DNA from: Phycisphaerae bacterium
Lineage (GTDB): Bacteria > Planctomycetota > Phycisphaerae > UBA1845 > UTPLA1
Direction: 5' to 3'
DNA length: 54,603 nt
Assembly (NCBI GenBank): GCA_023150615.1
Contig: JAKLKO010000025.1
Span: 1-54,603, forward strand
Shown here: piece by piece, positions 26,181 to 33,905 of the stretch
How the letters are laid out: every line of letters begins with the position of its first letter
Position numbering within the stretch: position 1 is the first letter of the stretch
Position numbers and translations under genes: made by a program
Notes under the pieces: generated by a model
Databases searched by the model: none
Seen by the model: only the letters and a program-made list of their open reading frames with translations
What the model was told of the DNA's origin: nothing

Positions 26181-27609
26181 CGCCCCGCCCCGACCGCGTC
26201 CTCGTGTCCTGCTTGTCGACGACGAGACGACGCTGCGCGAATCGCTCGCCGAGGTCCTCCGCGAGGAAGGCATGGATGTCGTCCCGCTCGGCGACGGCGA
26301 CTCGGCCGTCCGCACCCTCGACCGGCAGACCTTCGACCTCGTCATCAGCGATATCAAGATGCCCGGAACCGACGGGCTGACGCTGCTGCGGAAGATCCAC
26401 GAGTCCCGGCCCGGCCTGGGCGTCATCCTCATTACCGCCTTCGGCTCGGTCGATTCGGCTGTCGAGGCGATGAAGCTCGGTGCGACCGACTACATCGTCA
26501 AGCCGCTGCTGTTCGACGATCTGCTGATGAAAATCCGGCGCGTGCTCCAGTTCGGAGAGCTGCGGCGCGAGAACCGCCAACTCCGCGCCGAGGTCGAGTT
26601 CCGCCCGCCGGCCGATTTCATCGTCGGGAATTCCCCCGAGTTCCGCGAGATCATGGCCCTCGTCGATAAGGTCGCGCAAACCCGCGCGAACGTCCTCGTC
26701 GTCGGAGAAAGCGGCACCGGGAAGGAACTGATCGCGCGCGCAATCCATCACCGCGGCATCACGGCCGGAGCGCCCTTCGTGCCCGTCAACTGCGGCGGCA
26801 TTCCCGAAACGCTGATCGAAAGCGAGATGTTCGGCCACCGCCGCGGCGCATTCACCGGCGCGATCCGCGACAAGATCGGCTTTTTCGAGGCCGCCGACGG
26901 CGGGACCCTCTTCCTTGATGAGGTCGGCAACCTCCCCATGTCGGCGCAGATGGCGCTTCTGCGGGCCATCGAACAGAAATCCGTCGTCCGCGTCGGCGAC
27001 ACCAAGCCGCTGCAGTTCGATCTCCGCATCATCTCGGCCACGAACCGCGATCCGGCCGACCTCGTTCGCGAAGGCTCGTTCCGCGAAGACCTCTACTTCC
27101 GCCTCAACGTCGTGCAGATCTCACTGCCGCCGCTGCGGAAGCGCGTCGAGGACATCGGCCCGCTCGTCGAGCACTTCATCCGCAAGTACAACATCGAGAT
27201 GAAGCGGCAATGCACGGGCATCCGGCCCGATGCGCTGAAGCTGCTGACGGCCCAGCCGTGGAAGGGCAACATCCGCGAACTGGAAAACGTCATCGAGCGC
27301 GCGCTGATCTTTGTCGAGGATCGCGAGATCGCGCCGGACGACCTGCCGTTCCTCGGCTCGAGCGCCGCCGGTCGCGGCGCGCCGACGCCGCTGGCGGGTT
27401 CCGAGCCGATCGACGTGCGGCACGATTCGCTCGAGTCGGCGGTGCGGCAGTACGAGCGGACCTTCATCGGCCGCATCCTCGCCGATTGCGGCTACGACAA
27501 GAACCTCGCCTCGCGTAAGCTCGGCATCTCGGTGCCCAGCCTCTACCGAAAGCTCAAGGACCTCGGGCTTCCCCTGCAGGAATCCAACGGCCACGTCGAC
27601 GGCCGCTGA
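26173..27609 (+). CDS. Sigma-54-dependent response regulator (NtrC family)
   Basis: 478 residues. The receiver domain (about 10-125) has VDDE at the acidic pocket, the phospho-acceptor Asp in LVISDIKMPGTDG, and Lys in YIVKPL. The AAA+ domain has Walker A GESGTGKE, the sigma-54 contact loop GAFTGA and Walker B GGTLFLDEVGN, with the arginine-finger region FREDLYFRLNVVQISLPPLR. The C-terminal Fis-type helix-turn-helix (NLASRKLGISVPSLYRKLKDLGL) binds upstream activator sites. All elements needed for activating sigma-54 promoters are intact. Two such promoters lie upstream of resB and the decahaem gene in this locus. Confidence 0.95.
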   Translation: MSDAPPRPRPRVLLVDDETTLRESLAEVLREEGMDVVPLGDGDSAVRTLDRQTFDLVISDIKMPGTDGLTLLRKIHESRPGLGVILITAFGSVDSAVEAMKLGATDYIVKPLLFDDLLMKIRRVLQFGELRRENRQLRAEVEFRPPADFIVGNSPEFREIMALVDKVAQTRANVLVVGESGTGKELIARAIHHRGITAGAPFVPVNCGGIPETLIESEMFGHRRGAFTGAIRDKIGFFEAADGGTLFLDEVGNLPMSAQMALLRAIEQKSVVRVGDTKPLQFDLRIISATNRDPADLVREGSFREDLYFRLNVVQISLPPLRKRVEDIGPLVEHFIRKYNIEMKRQCTGIRPDALKLLTAQPWKGNIRELENVIERALIFVEDREIAPDDLPFLGSSAAGRGAPTPLAGSEPIDVRHDSLESAVRQYERTFIGRILADCGYDKNLASRKLGISVPSLYRKLKDLGLPLQESNGHVDGR

Positions 27610-27633
27610 TCGATCCGCCGCGCTCAGGCCGCC

Positions 27634-28602
27634 TCAACTCCGGGCGATCGCGCGAATCAGCACGTATCTCAGCAGCTTGCAGCGGAGCAGGAACCGCGCC
27701 ACCGCAACGCCTGCCAGTGCCCGACGGCACGGCCACCAGCGACGAATGCCCTCGCGCCGTACCGACCGCATCGCCGCGATCACCGAGCGATGCACGGCCC
27801 GGCTGACGTCGTCGAGCGACGCGATCTCCAGCCCTGCGCGCTGCAGCGATTCGCGATACTGACGTTCCGTCCAGAAATACGTCCCCGGCGCGCGAAGCAC
27901 CTGCGGGAACCGACCGGTACAGACCAGGTCGCCGATCAGGACCGTCCCGCCCGGACGCACGACGCGCCCGCACTCGCTCACGAACCGCTCCTTGTCAGGG
28001 TAGTGAAACGCGGACTCGAGGTTGAACAGCACATCCGCGCTTCCGGAGCGAAGGGGCAGTGCCTGCGCATCGCCCTCGACGAAGCGCACGGCCGACGCGA
28101 CGCCGCTCTGCTCAAGCTGGTGTCGCGCGTACACGACGTTCGATGCGCACAGATCGACGCCGATCGTGAGCATCGGATGGCGCGTCCGCGCAATGTGAAT
28201 GGCCGCACCGCCGCTGCCGCAGCCGACATCGACCACGATCGCGCGCGGGCCGATCGACGTGGCGGCAATCAGCCTTTCGACGAGCTGCTCCTGGCACGAT
28301 CGCAGGTCGCCATTCGCGTCGGCGGCGTAGCCGAGGTTGTAATGCGCTGCGCCGAAGGACTCGCCGAAGCGGATGGCGGACTGATAGGCGACGTCCATCT
28401 TGTGCCGATAGTCCGTCGGCACGCCGGCGGAGAACCGATCGTGCCTCACGCCGTGCGAATCGGCCGTCACGCGATCTTCGGGCGGCGACTCGACCGCGAC
28501 GGCGCGCGACGCGACGTCGTCAACTGGTCGGACAGCGCGGTCGGTGCTTTCCGCGCGCGGCTGGCGAACATCGTTCACTTGATCCCGAACTTCTTTGTTC
28601 AT
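27634..28602 (-). CDS. Class I SAM-dependent methyltransferase
   Basis: 322 residues. The AdoMet-binding motif I is VVDVGCGSGGAAIHIA, followed by an acidic residue in TIGVDLC and the motif GDAQALPLRSGSADVLFNLESAFHYPD, then VRPGGTVLIGDLV. The layout fits the small-molecule/sterol or gamma-tocopherol-like C-methyltransferases (a FGESFGAAHYNLGYA motif precedes motif I), but the substrate cannot be read. The first about 60 residues look disordered, so the true start may be downstream. Its stop is 24 bases from that of the response regulator, facing it. Confidence 0.8.
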   Translation of the reverse strand: MNKEVRDQVNDVRQPRAESTDRAVRPVDDVASRAVAVESPPEDRVTADSHGVRHDRFSAGVPTDYRHKMDVAYQSAIRFGESFGAAHYNLGYAADANGDLRSCQEQLVERLIAATSIGPRAIVVDVGCGSGGAAIHIARTRHPMLTIGVDLCASNVVYARHQLEQSGVASAVRFVEGDAQALPLRSGSADVLFNLESAFHYPDKERFVSECGRVVRPGGTVLIGDLVCTGRFPQVLRAPGTYFWTERQYRESLQRAGLEIASLDDVSRAVHRSVIAAMRSVRREGIRRWWPCRRALAGVAVARFLLRCKLLRYVLIRAIARS

Positions 28603-28671
28603 CGCTGGAACCGCCTGTTCCGACGCGACGAGGTTTACTTCGCGGGAGCCGGTCGCGGCGCGACGAGCTTC

Positions 28672-29013
28672 ATGGCATCGATCCCGCTTCGTCCGAATGT
28701 TTGGCGCGAGGAGACCGCAACCCGGCCAACCGCATTATCCCGCCTTTGGGCAAAACCGCCAGCGGGGCGCCGGGGGAGCGCAAGCCGCATCGCCCGCCGG
28801 GGGCCGGGCTGCGAGCGCGACGATCTCGATTGCAATGGCCGCATCGACCTGGCCGATGCGCGGCAATTCATCGATGCCGTGCTGGCCGCGCCGAAACTGA
28901 CGACCTGCGACGCCTACACCGCCAACGTCAACGCCGACGTGCTGCCCGATGGCAAGCCCAAGGTCGACGGCGGCGACGTGCAGGCGTTCGTCGAGCGACT
29001 GCTGGCGCGCTAG
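28672..29013 (+). pseudogene. Possible remnant with a dockerin-like repeat
   Basis: 113 codons from ATG 28672. The C-terminal about 65 residues read GCERDDLDCNGRIDLADARQ and then FIDAVLAA; a second half follows with DAYTANVNADVLPDGKPKVDGGDVQAFVERLL. These are two Ca2+-loop/helix units of the dockerin-like type that normally end large planctomycete secreted proteins. Here no signal peptide or body precedes the domain, and the first 45 codons look random, so this is probably the surviving end of a larger gene. A small intact protein is possible but less likely. The flanks (28603-28671 and 29014-29061) show nothing else. Confidence 0.45.
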
Positions 29014-29061
29014 TTCGAGGCCCTATTGCGGCGCGCGTTCCTGCAGTTTCGATCTCAAGAC

Positions 29062-29135
29062 AGGCCGCGGTCGGATTCGAACCGACGAATAACGGATTTG
29101 CAATCCGTCCCCTTGAACCACTTGGGTACGCGGCC
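29062..29135 (-). tRNA. tRNA-Cys (GCA)
   Basis: On the minus strand the 7-bp acceptor GGCCGCG/CGCGGCC, the anticodon stem-loop ACGGA-TTGCAAA-TCCGT with anticodon GCA, and a T arm GTCGG-TTCGAAT-CCGAC are all present. The discriminator is U. CCA is not encoded. Confidence 0.95.
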
Positions 29136-29255
29136 GCGAGCTTCGCGGGCTGACGCCGCCTCAATATACCGGCCGCCCGCGCCGCGGTCCATCCGCGATC
29201 ACGCGCTCGTTTTCGCGGTCGCACCGCCGCACCGGGGCAACTCCAACAAACGCGC

Positions 29256-29627
29256 TCACGCGCCGGCTCGATCCGAAACGGACCGCGCGACCTCGTCCAG
29301 ATCGAACGGCTTGAGCAGCACGACCCGCCGCCCCGCAACGGTCGACGCCGGAGAATCCATCACCGACCGCGCGGTCGGATCGGCCGTCAGCACGATCACG
29401 TCGCACTCCGCCGCCGCCGCACCCAGCCGCGCGAGCAGTTCGGTCGCCGATCCATCCGGAAGCCGGTAGTCGAGCAGCAGCACGTCCGGCCGATGCGCGC
29501 GAAACCGCGCATCGCCCTCCGAGACCGTCGCCGCCTCGTCGATCGAGTGTCCATCCTCCTCCAGCCGGACCCGCAGCGCCCAGCGGATCAGCGGCTCGTC
29601 CTCGACGATCAGCACGCGGCGTGCCAC
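29256..29627 (-). CDS. Stand-alone CheY-like receiver protein
   Basis: 123 residues from GTG 29627, preferred because GGAG lies five bases before it; an in-frame start at 29696 would begin six bases from the tRNA-Leu gene. Receiver features are complete: RRVLIVEDEP, the phospho-acceptor Asp in VLLLDYRLPDG, Thr in VIVLTADP and Lys in VVLLKPF. There is no output domain and no kinase next to it. Its partner is unknown. Confidence 0.8.
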   Translation of the reverse strand: MARRVLIVEDEPLIRWALRVRLEEDGHSIDEAATVSEGDARFRAHRPDVLLLDYRLPDGSATELLARLGAAAAECDVIVLTADPTARSVMDSPASTVAGRRVVLLKPFDLDEVARSVSDRAGA

Positions 29628-29701
29628 GGCCACTCCAGCGCGACGCAAAGACGAAACGGCCGCCGCGCCATCCCGCGGAAGCACGGACCGCACCACAGCA
29701 T

Positions 29702-29783
29702 TGCGCGAGGGGGGACTCGAACCCCCACGGTGTTACCCACTGGATCCTAAGTCCAGCGCGTCTGCCAATTCCGCCACTCGCGC
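29702..29783 (-). tRNA. tRNA-Leu (UAG)
   Basis: On the minus strand the acceptor GCGCGAG/CTCGCGC, a long variable arm (GTGGGTAACACC), the anticodon loop CTTAGGA (anticodon UAG) and a T arm GGGGG-TTCGAGT-CCCCC fit a class II tRNA. Discriminator A. CCA is not encoded. Confidence 0.95.
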
Positions 29784-30059
29784 GGGTCCTGCGTCAATTG
29801 TACTCCACCGCCTCCGCCCGAACATCTGCCGCTCCTGTCGGCCGCGCCACAGAGAATTCGCTCGATCCGCCGGTGAACCCGACCCGTTCCGCCACGATTG
29901 CCCGCCCATTGCCCCGCGGGCGGCCTCTCGGTACGCTCCGGTTCGCGCGGCAGAAAACCCGCGCCCGATGCGTACGGTCTCATGCGGACCGCGATCGGGC
30001 GCTCGTTCGCGCGCCGTACTCCTCGCACCGCCGACCCAGAATCGCAAAGGGGTGTTCGC

Positions 30060-32012
30060 ATGTATCGCATCGTCATCGCGTTGCATGTCGCGGCCTGCGT
30101 CGCGCTCACCGCCTCCGCCGCCGATGTCCGGGCCGAACTCGATGCCCGCGCGCTCATCGGCCCCGACGGACCGGCCATCCACAAGCCCGCCGATCGCATC
30201 GCCGCCGTTCAGCCGCTCGACGCAATCAAGCGCCATGCCGAACCGGCGCTCGATCTGGCCGCCGTGAAGTCTGACGATGCGAAGCGCAATGAGCGCGGAG
30301 AGCCGCCGCGGTACGCGATTCCGCGCCCCGTCTCGATGACGCCCCGCGACAGCGGCACCTGGGAAGCGCTGCCCGACGGCGTCTCGCTCTGGCGACTGCG
30401 CATCTCGTCGCCCGGCGCGGTCTCGATCAACTTCGGCTTCACGCGATACCTCATGCCCCCCGGCGGCCGACTGCTCGTCTACAACGCGACACAGACGCAT
30501 CTGATCCGGCCGTTCACCGACCTCGACAACGCCGAGCACGGCCAGCTGTGGACGCCGCCGGTCGCGGGCGACGACGTCGTCATCGAGGTCACGCTCCCGG
30601 CGGACGCCGTGCCGCAGCTCGAACTGGAGCTCGGCTCGATCAATATCGGCTACCGACCGTTCGCGATTCCCAAGCCGCTGGCGGCGCCGGTTGAGAAGTC
30701 CGGATCGTGCAACGTGGACGTCGCCTGCTCGCAGGCCGACCCGTGGCGAGACGTGATCGACGCGGTCGGCGTGATCTCGACCGGCGGGAGCACCTTCTGC
30801 ACCGGCTTCATGGTCACCAACACGGCAGGAGATCAGACGCCGTTCTTCATGACCGCGTTCCACTGCGGCATCAGCGCCGGCAACGCCGCGTCGCTCATGG
30901 TCTTCTGGAACTATCAAAACTCCTTCTGTCGGACGCCCGGCAGCGCCGCCAGCGGAAACCCCGGCGATGGCAATCTCAGCCGGTTCCAGACCGGTTCGTT
31001 CTTCCGCGCCGGCTCGTCCACGTCCGACTTCACGCTGGTCGAACTCGACGAAGCGCCCAATCCCGCCTGGGGCGTCGCGTTCGCCGGTTGGGACCGCCGC
31101 AACCAGAACTCACCCAGCGGCGCGTGCATCCATCACCCCAGCACCGACGAAAAACGCATCACGCTGTACAGCTCGCCGACCGAGATCACCTCCTACTTCG
31201 GCGACACCTCGCCAGGCGATGGAACGCATCTGCACGCCTTCTGGAGCCTCGGCGTCACCGAGCCCGGCTCGTCCGGCTCGCCGCTCTTCGACGTCAACCG
31301 GCGCGTCATCGGCCAGCTTCACGGCGGACCGTCCTCGTGCAGCGCGTCGGACAAGTCCGACTACTACGGCCGCTTCTTCCGCTCGTGGACCGGCGGCGGC
31401 ACCAATGCCACGCGGCTCAGCAACTGGCTCGATCCGGGGAACACCGGCGCTGAGACCACGAACACCATCACGACCGGCGGCACCGGCGGCGCGGGCGGGG
31501 GCGGGGGCGGAGCGCCGGGCAATGATGACTGCGCGAGCGCCTCGGACGTCGGCACCGGCACGCACCACGCCTCCAACAGCACGGCGACCACCGACGGCTC
31601 GGCATCCTGCGGCGGGACCAACGGGGGCAACCACGATGTGTGGTGGAGCTTCACGGCGCCGTCCGACGGGATGTCCTTCATCGATACCGACGGCAGCAAC
31701 TTCGACACGACGCTCAGCGTCTTCTCCGCCTGCGGCGGGATGCAGATTGCCTGCGACGATGATTCAGGCGAAGGCCTGCAATCCAGCCTGTCGTTCGAGG
31801 CAAGCGCGGGAACGAGCTACCTCGTCCGCGTCGCCGGATACGGAAACGCGACCGGCGCGATCACCCTGAGCATCTCCCACGACGGCAGCGGTCCGCCGTG
31901 TCCCATCCCGTGCGCGATCTTCTGTCCTATGACGCTCGCCGGCCTGTCCCTGCTGATGCTCGGACTGTCTTTCGCGGTGCGACGGACCTGCCGACGGAGG
32001 TTCGTGCGCTAG
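30060..32012 (+). CDS. Secreted trypsin-like serine protease with C-terminal membrane tag
   Basis: 650 residues with a signal peptide (MYRIVIALHVAACVALTASA). After a propeptide-like region (about 20-215), the protease domain has the full triad: His in FFMTAFHCG, Asp in STSDFTLVEL and Ser in EPGSSGSPLFD. This resembles lysyl endopeptidase (Achromobacter protease I) type enzymes. A Gly-rich linker (GGTGGAGGGGGG) leads to a beta-domain (NDDCASASDVGTG...DVWWSFTAPSDG...LVRVAGYGNATG) of the pre-peptidase kind. The end CPIPCAIFCPMTLAGLSLLML followed by RRTCRRRFVR is Cys-rich, hydrophobic then basic, like a C-terminal sorting tag. It is probably a cell-surface or secreted protease. Confidence 0.88.
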   Translation: MYRIVIALHVAACVALTASAADVRAELDARALIGPDGPAIHKPADRIAAVQPLDAIKRHAEPALDLAAVKSDDAKRNERGEPPRYAIPRPVSMTPRDSGTWEALPDGVSLWRLRISSPGAVSINFGFTRYLMPPGGRLLVYNATQTHLIRPFTDLDNAEHGQLWTPPVAGDDVVIEVTLPADAVPQLELELGSINIGYRPFAIPKPLAAPVEKSGSCNVDVACSQADPWRDVIDAVGVISTGGSTFCTGFMVTNTAGDQTPFFMTAFHCGISAGNAASLMVFWNYQNSFCRTPGSAASGNPGDGNLSRFQTGSFFRAGSSTSDFTLVELDEAPNPAWGVAFAGWDRRNQNSPSGACIHHPSTDEKRITLYSSPTEITSYFGDTSPGDGTHLHAFWSLGVTEPGSSGSPLFDVNRRVIGQLHGGPSSCSASDKSDYYGRFFRSWTGGGTNATRLSNWLDPGNTGAETTNTITTGGTGGAGGGGGGAPGNDDCASASDVGTGTHHASNSTATTDGSASCGGTNGGNHDVWWSFTAPSDGMSFIDTDGSNFDTTLSVFSACGGMQIACDDDSGEGLQSSLSFEASAGTSYLVRVAGYGNATGAITLSISHDGSGPPCPIPCAIFCPMTLAGLSLLMLGLSFAVRRTCRRRFVR

Positions 32013-32093
32013 GCGGGCGGCGTTCGCATGCGACGATCGGCCGGGCGCGGCGACACGCGATCCATCCGCCATTCCGCGCGGCGCCCGCACTTC

Positions 32094-32122
32094 TTGACGC
32101 TCCGCCCTGCGCTCCCTATCTT
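32094..32122 (+). promoter_or_regulatory. Sigma-70-like promoter of gap
   Basis: TTGACG (32094-32099) and TATCTT (32117-32122) are separated by exactly 17 bases. Transcription would begin near 32129, about 60 bases before the GAPDH start. Confidence 0.65.
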
Positions 32123-32190
32123 CACGACTCTCCGTCGCGCCGGGTCGATCTGTCGACCCCGCGATTCCCATGGAAAGGAGCGGCCCTCAA

Positions 32191-33252
32191 ATGGCAGCAG
32201 TCAAGATCGGCATCAACGGTTTCGGACGGATCGGTCGCATGGTCGCCCGCGCGATGGCGATGCGCGGCGGTGAATTCGAGATTGTCGCGATAAACGACGT
32301 CGGGCCCCCGCCGCGGATCCACGCCCACCTCTTCAAGTACGACACGGTGCACGGCACCTTCAACGGCGAGGTCGGCCATACCGACGATGCGCTCATCCTC
32401 AACGGCCGGAAGGTGCGCGTGTGCGGCGAGAAGGACCCGATGAAGCTGCCCTGGAAGGACCTCGGCGCGACCGTCGTCATCGAGTCGACCGGCGTCTTCA
32501 CTGCCCGGCGCGACGCCGCCAAGGGCAAACCCGGCTATGACGACCACATCGCCGCCGGCGCCAAGAAGGTCATCCTCTCGGCCCCCGCCAAGGACACGAT
32601 CGACGCCACGATCGTCCTCGGTGTCAACGACGCGATGCTCAAGCGCGAGCACACCTTCGTCAGCAACGGAAGCTGCACCACCAACTGCCTCGCGCCGCTG
32701 GTCAAGATCATCGCTGACAACCCCCAGGTCTTCGGCGAGAACGTCACCGGACTGATGACCACCGTCCACGCCTATACGAACGACCAGCGGATCCTCGATC
32801 AGGTCCACGGTGATGACCTGCTCCGGGCCCGTGCCGCCGCGATGAACATCATTCCCTCGACCACCGGCGCGGCCAAGGCCATCGGCCTGGTCGTCCCCAA
32901 GAAGTCGATCCAGCTTGACGGCTTCGCCTTCCGCGTCCCCGTCATGGACGGGAGCGTTGTCGATCTCACCGTCGCGCTGGACAAGGAGGTCGAGGTCGGC
33001 CAGGTCAACGAGCTGTTCAAGAAGGCCGCGTCGGCCGGGCCGCTCAAGGGCATTCTCCAGTACACCGAGGAGCCGCTCGTCTCGAGCGACATCATCAATA
33101 ACCCCCACAGCTCGATCTTCGACGCCACGCGGACGATGACGGTCCCCAAGGGCCGGGGAAAAGTCCTCAAACTCGTCTCGTGGTACGACAACGAATGGGG
33201 CTTCTCGATGCGCGTCTGCGACCTGGCCCTCAAGCTCGCCGCGATGGCCTGA
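32191..33252 (+). CDS. gap: Glyceraldehyde-3-phosphate dehydrogenase (type I)
   Basis: 353 residues from ATG 32191, with GGAG ten bases upstream. The NAD-binding start is MAAVKIGINGFGRIGRMVARA, the catalytic cysteine lies in SNGSCTTNCLAPL, the His in TTVHAYTNDQ, and the end SWYDNEWGFSMRVCDLA is diagnostic. It oxidises glyceraldehyde 3-phosphate to 1,3-bisphosphoglycerate in glycolysis. The region AINDVGPPPRIHAHLFKYDTVHG has an unusual PPPRI insertion where most have DL.DP..LAHLLKYDS; the Asp that helps choose NAD is kept. Confidence 0.96.
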   Translation: MAAVKIGINGFGRIGRMVARAMAMRGGEFEIVAINDVGPPPRIHAHLFKYDTVHGTFNGEVGHTDDALILNGRKVRVCGEKDPMKLPWKDLGATVVIESTGVFTARRDAAKGKPGYDDHIAAGAKKVILSAPAKDTIDATIVLGVNDAMLKREHTFVSNGSCTTNCLAPLVKIIADNPQVFGENVTGLMTTVHAYTNDQRILDQVHGDDLLRARAAAMNIIPSTTGAAKAIGLVVPKKSIQLDGFAFRVPVMDGSVVDLTVALDKEVEVGQVNELFKKAASAGPLKGILQYTEEPLVSSDIINNPHSSIFDATRTMTVPKGRGKVLKLVSWYDNEWGFSMRVCDLALKLAAMA

Positions 33253-33285
33253 CGACCTCCGACATCGTTCGACGCGGGTCGGGCC

Positions 33286-33311
33286 GCGCGGCGCATCGCG
33301 CACTTTTTTTT
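33286..33311 (+). terminator. Rho-independent terminator of gap
   Basis: GCGCG (33286-33290) and CGCGC (33297-33301) can pair around a six-base loop, followed two bases later by eight T residues (33304-33311). It lies 34 bases after the GAPDH stop. A new promoter follows it. Confidence 0.7.
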
Positions 33312-33332
33312 CAAAAACCGCACGCCGGGCGA

Positions 33333-33361
33333 TTGAGGATCGCGCGCGCTGGAAATAGAAT
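33333..33361 (+). promoter_or_regulatory. Sigma-70-like promoter of the EIIA gene
   Basis: TTGAGG (33333-33338) and TAGAAT (33356-33361) at 17-base spacing, with transcription expected near 33368. The GGAGG site at 33370-33374 would then be almost at the 5' end, so the start spacing is tight. Confidence 0.5.
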
Positions 33362-33387
33362 CGACATTCGGAGGTCGACCGCGCGAG

Positions 33388-33849
33388 ATGCTGCGATTGT
33401 CTGACTATCTCGATCCAGCGCTCATCAAGGTGCCGCTCGCCTCGCGCGCCAAGCTCGACGTCATCACCGAGCTGGTCGACCTCCTCTGCGCCAACGGCCG
33501 CGCGACCGACCGCCAGCGGCTGCTCGATGCCGTACTGGCCCGGGAACGCCAGCGGACGACGGCCGTCGGGCGCGGGCTCGCCATTCCCCACGCCAAATGC
33601 GACGCCTGCGACCGGCTCGTCATCGCCATCGGCCGTACCGTCGAACCGCTCGAGTTCGACGCCATCGATGGCAAGCCGGTTCATCTCGTCGTGCTGATGA
33701 CCAGCCCCCTCGAACAGGCCTCCGTCCAGATCCAGATGCTCGCCAAGCTCAGCCGCCTCGTCACCAACGAGGTCGCCCTCCGCGCCATCCTCGACGCGAA
33801 CTCCGCCGATGCGCTCCGCCGCGCGATCGTCGAGCACGAAACCGTCTGA
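33388..33849 (+). CDS. PTS EIIA (fructose/nitrogen-type, PtsN-like) protein
   Basis: 153 residues. The phosphorylated histidine is in GRGLAIPHAKCD and the fold-defining parts DVITELVDLL, LLDAVLARERQRTTAVG, LVVLMTSPLEQ and HLVVL are all present. Single EIIA proteins of this kind usually act in regulation rather than sugar transport. No HPr, EI or transporter is in the window, so the target is unknown. It is followed 57 bases later by the VWA protein gene. Confidence 0.88.
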   Translation: MLRLSDYLDPALIKVPLASRAKLDVITELVDLLCANGRATDRQRLLDAVLARERQRTTAVGRGLAIPHAKCDACDRLVIAIGRTVEPLEFDAIDGKPVHLVVLMTSPLEQASVQIQMLAKLSRLVTNEVALRAILDANSADALRRAIVEHETV

Positions 33850-33905
33850 TCCCCGCGAACGACCCTTTCCGCCGCTCCGCGATCCCGCGATGATCCACAA
33901 CTGCC

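Noticed and set aside
32122..33900. 592-codon minus-strand frame opposite gap and the EIIA gene
   Set aside because: It mirrors two well-supported plus-strand genes and has the composition of an antisense shadow.
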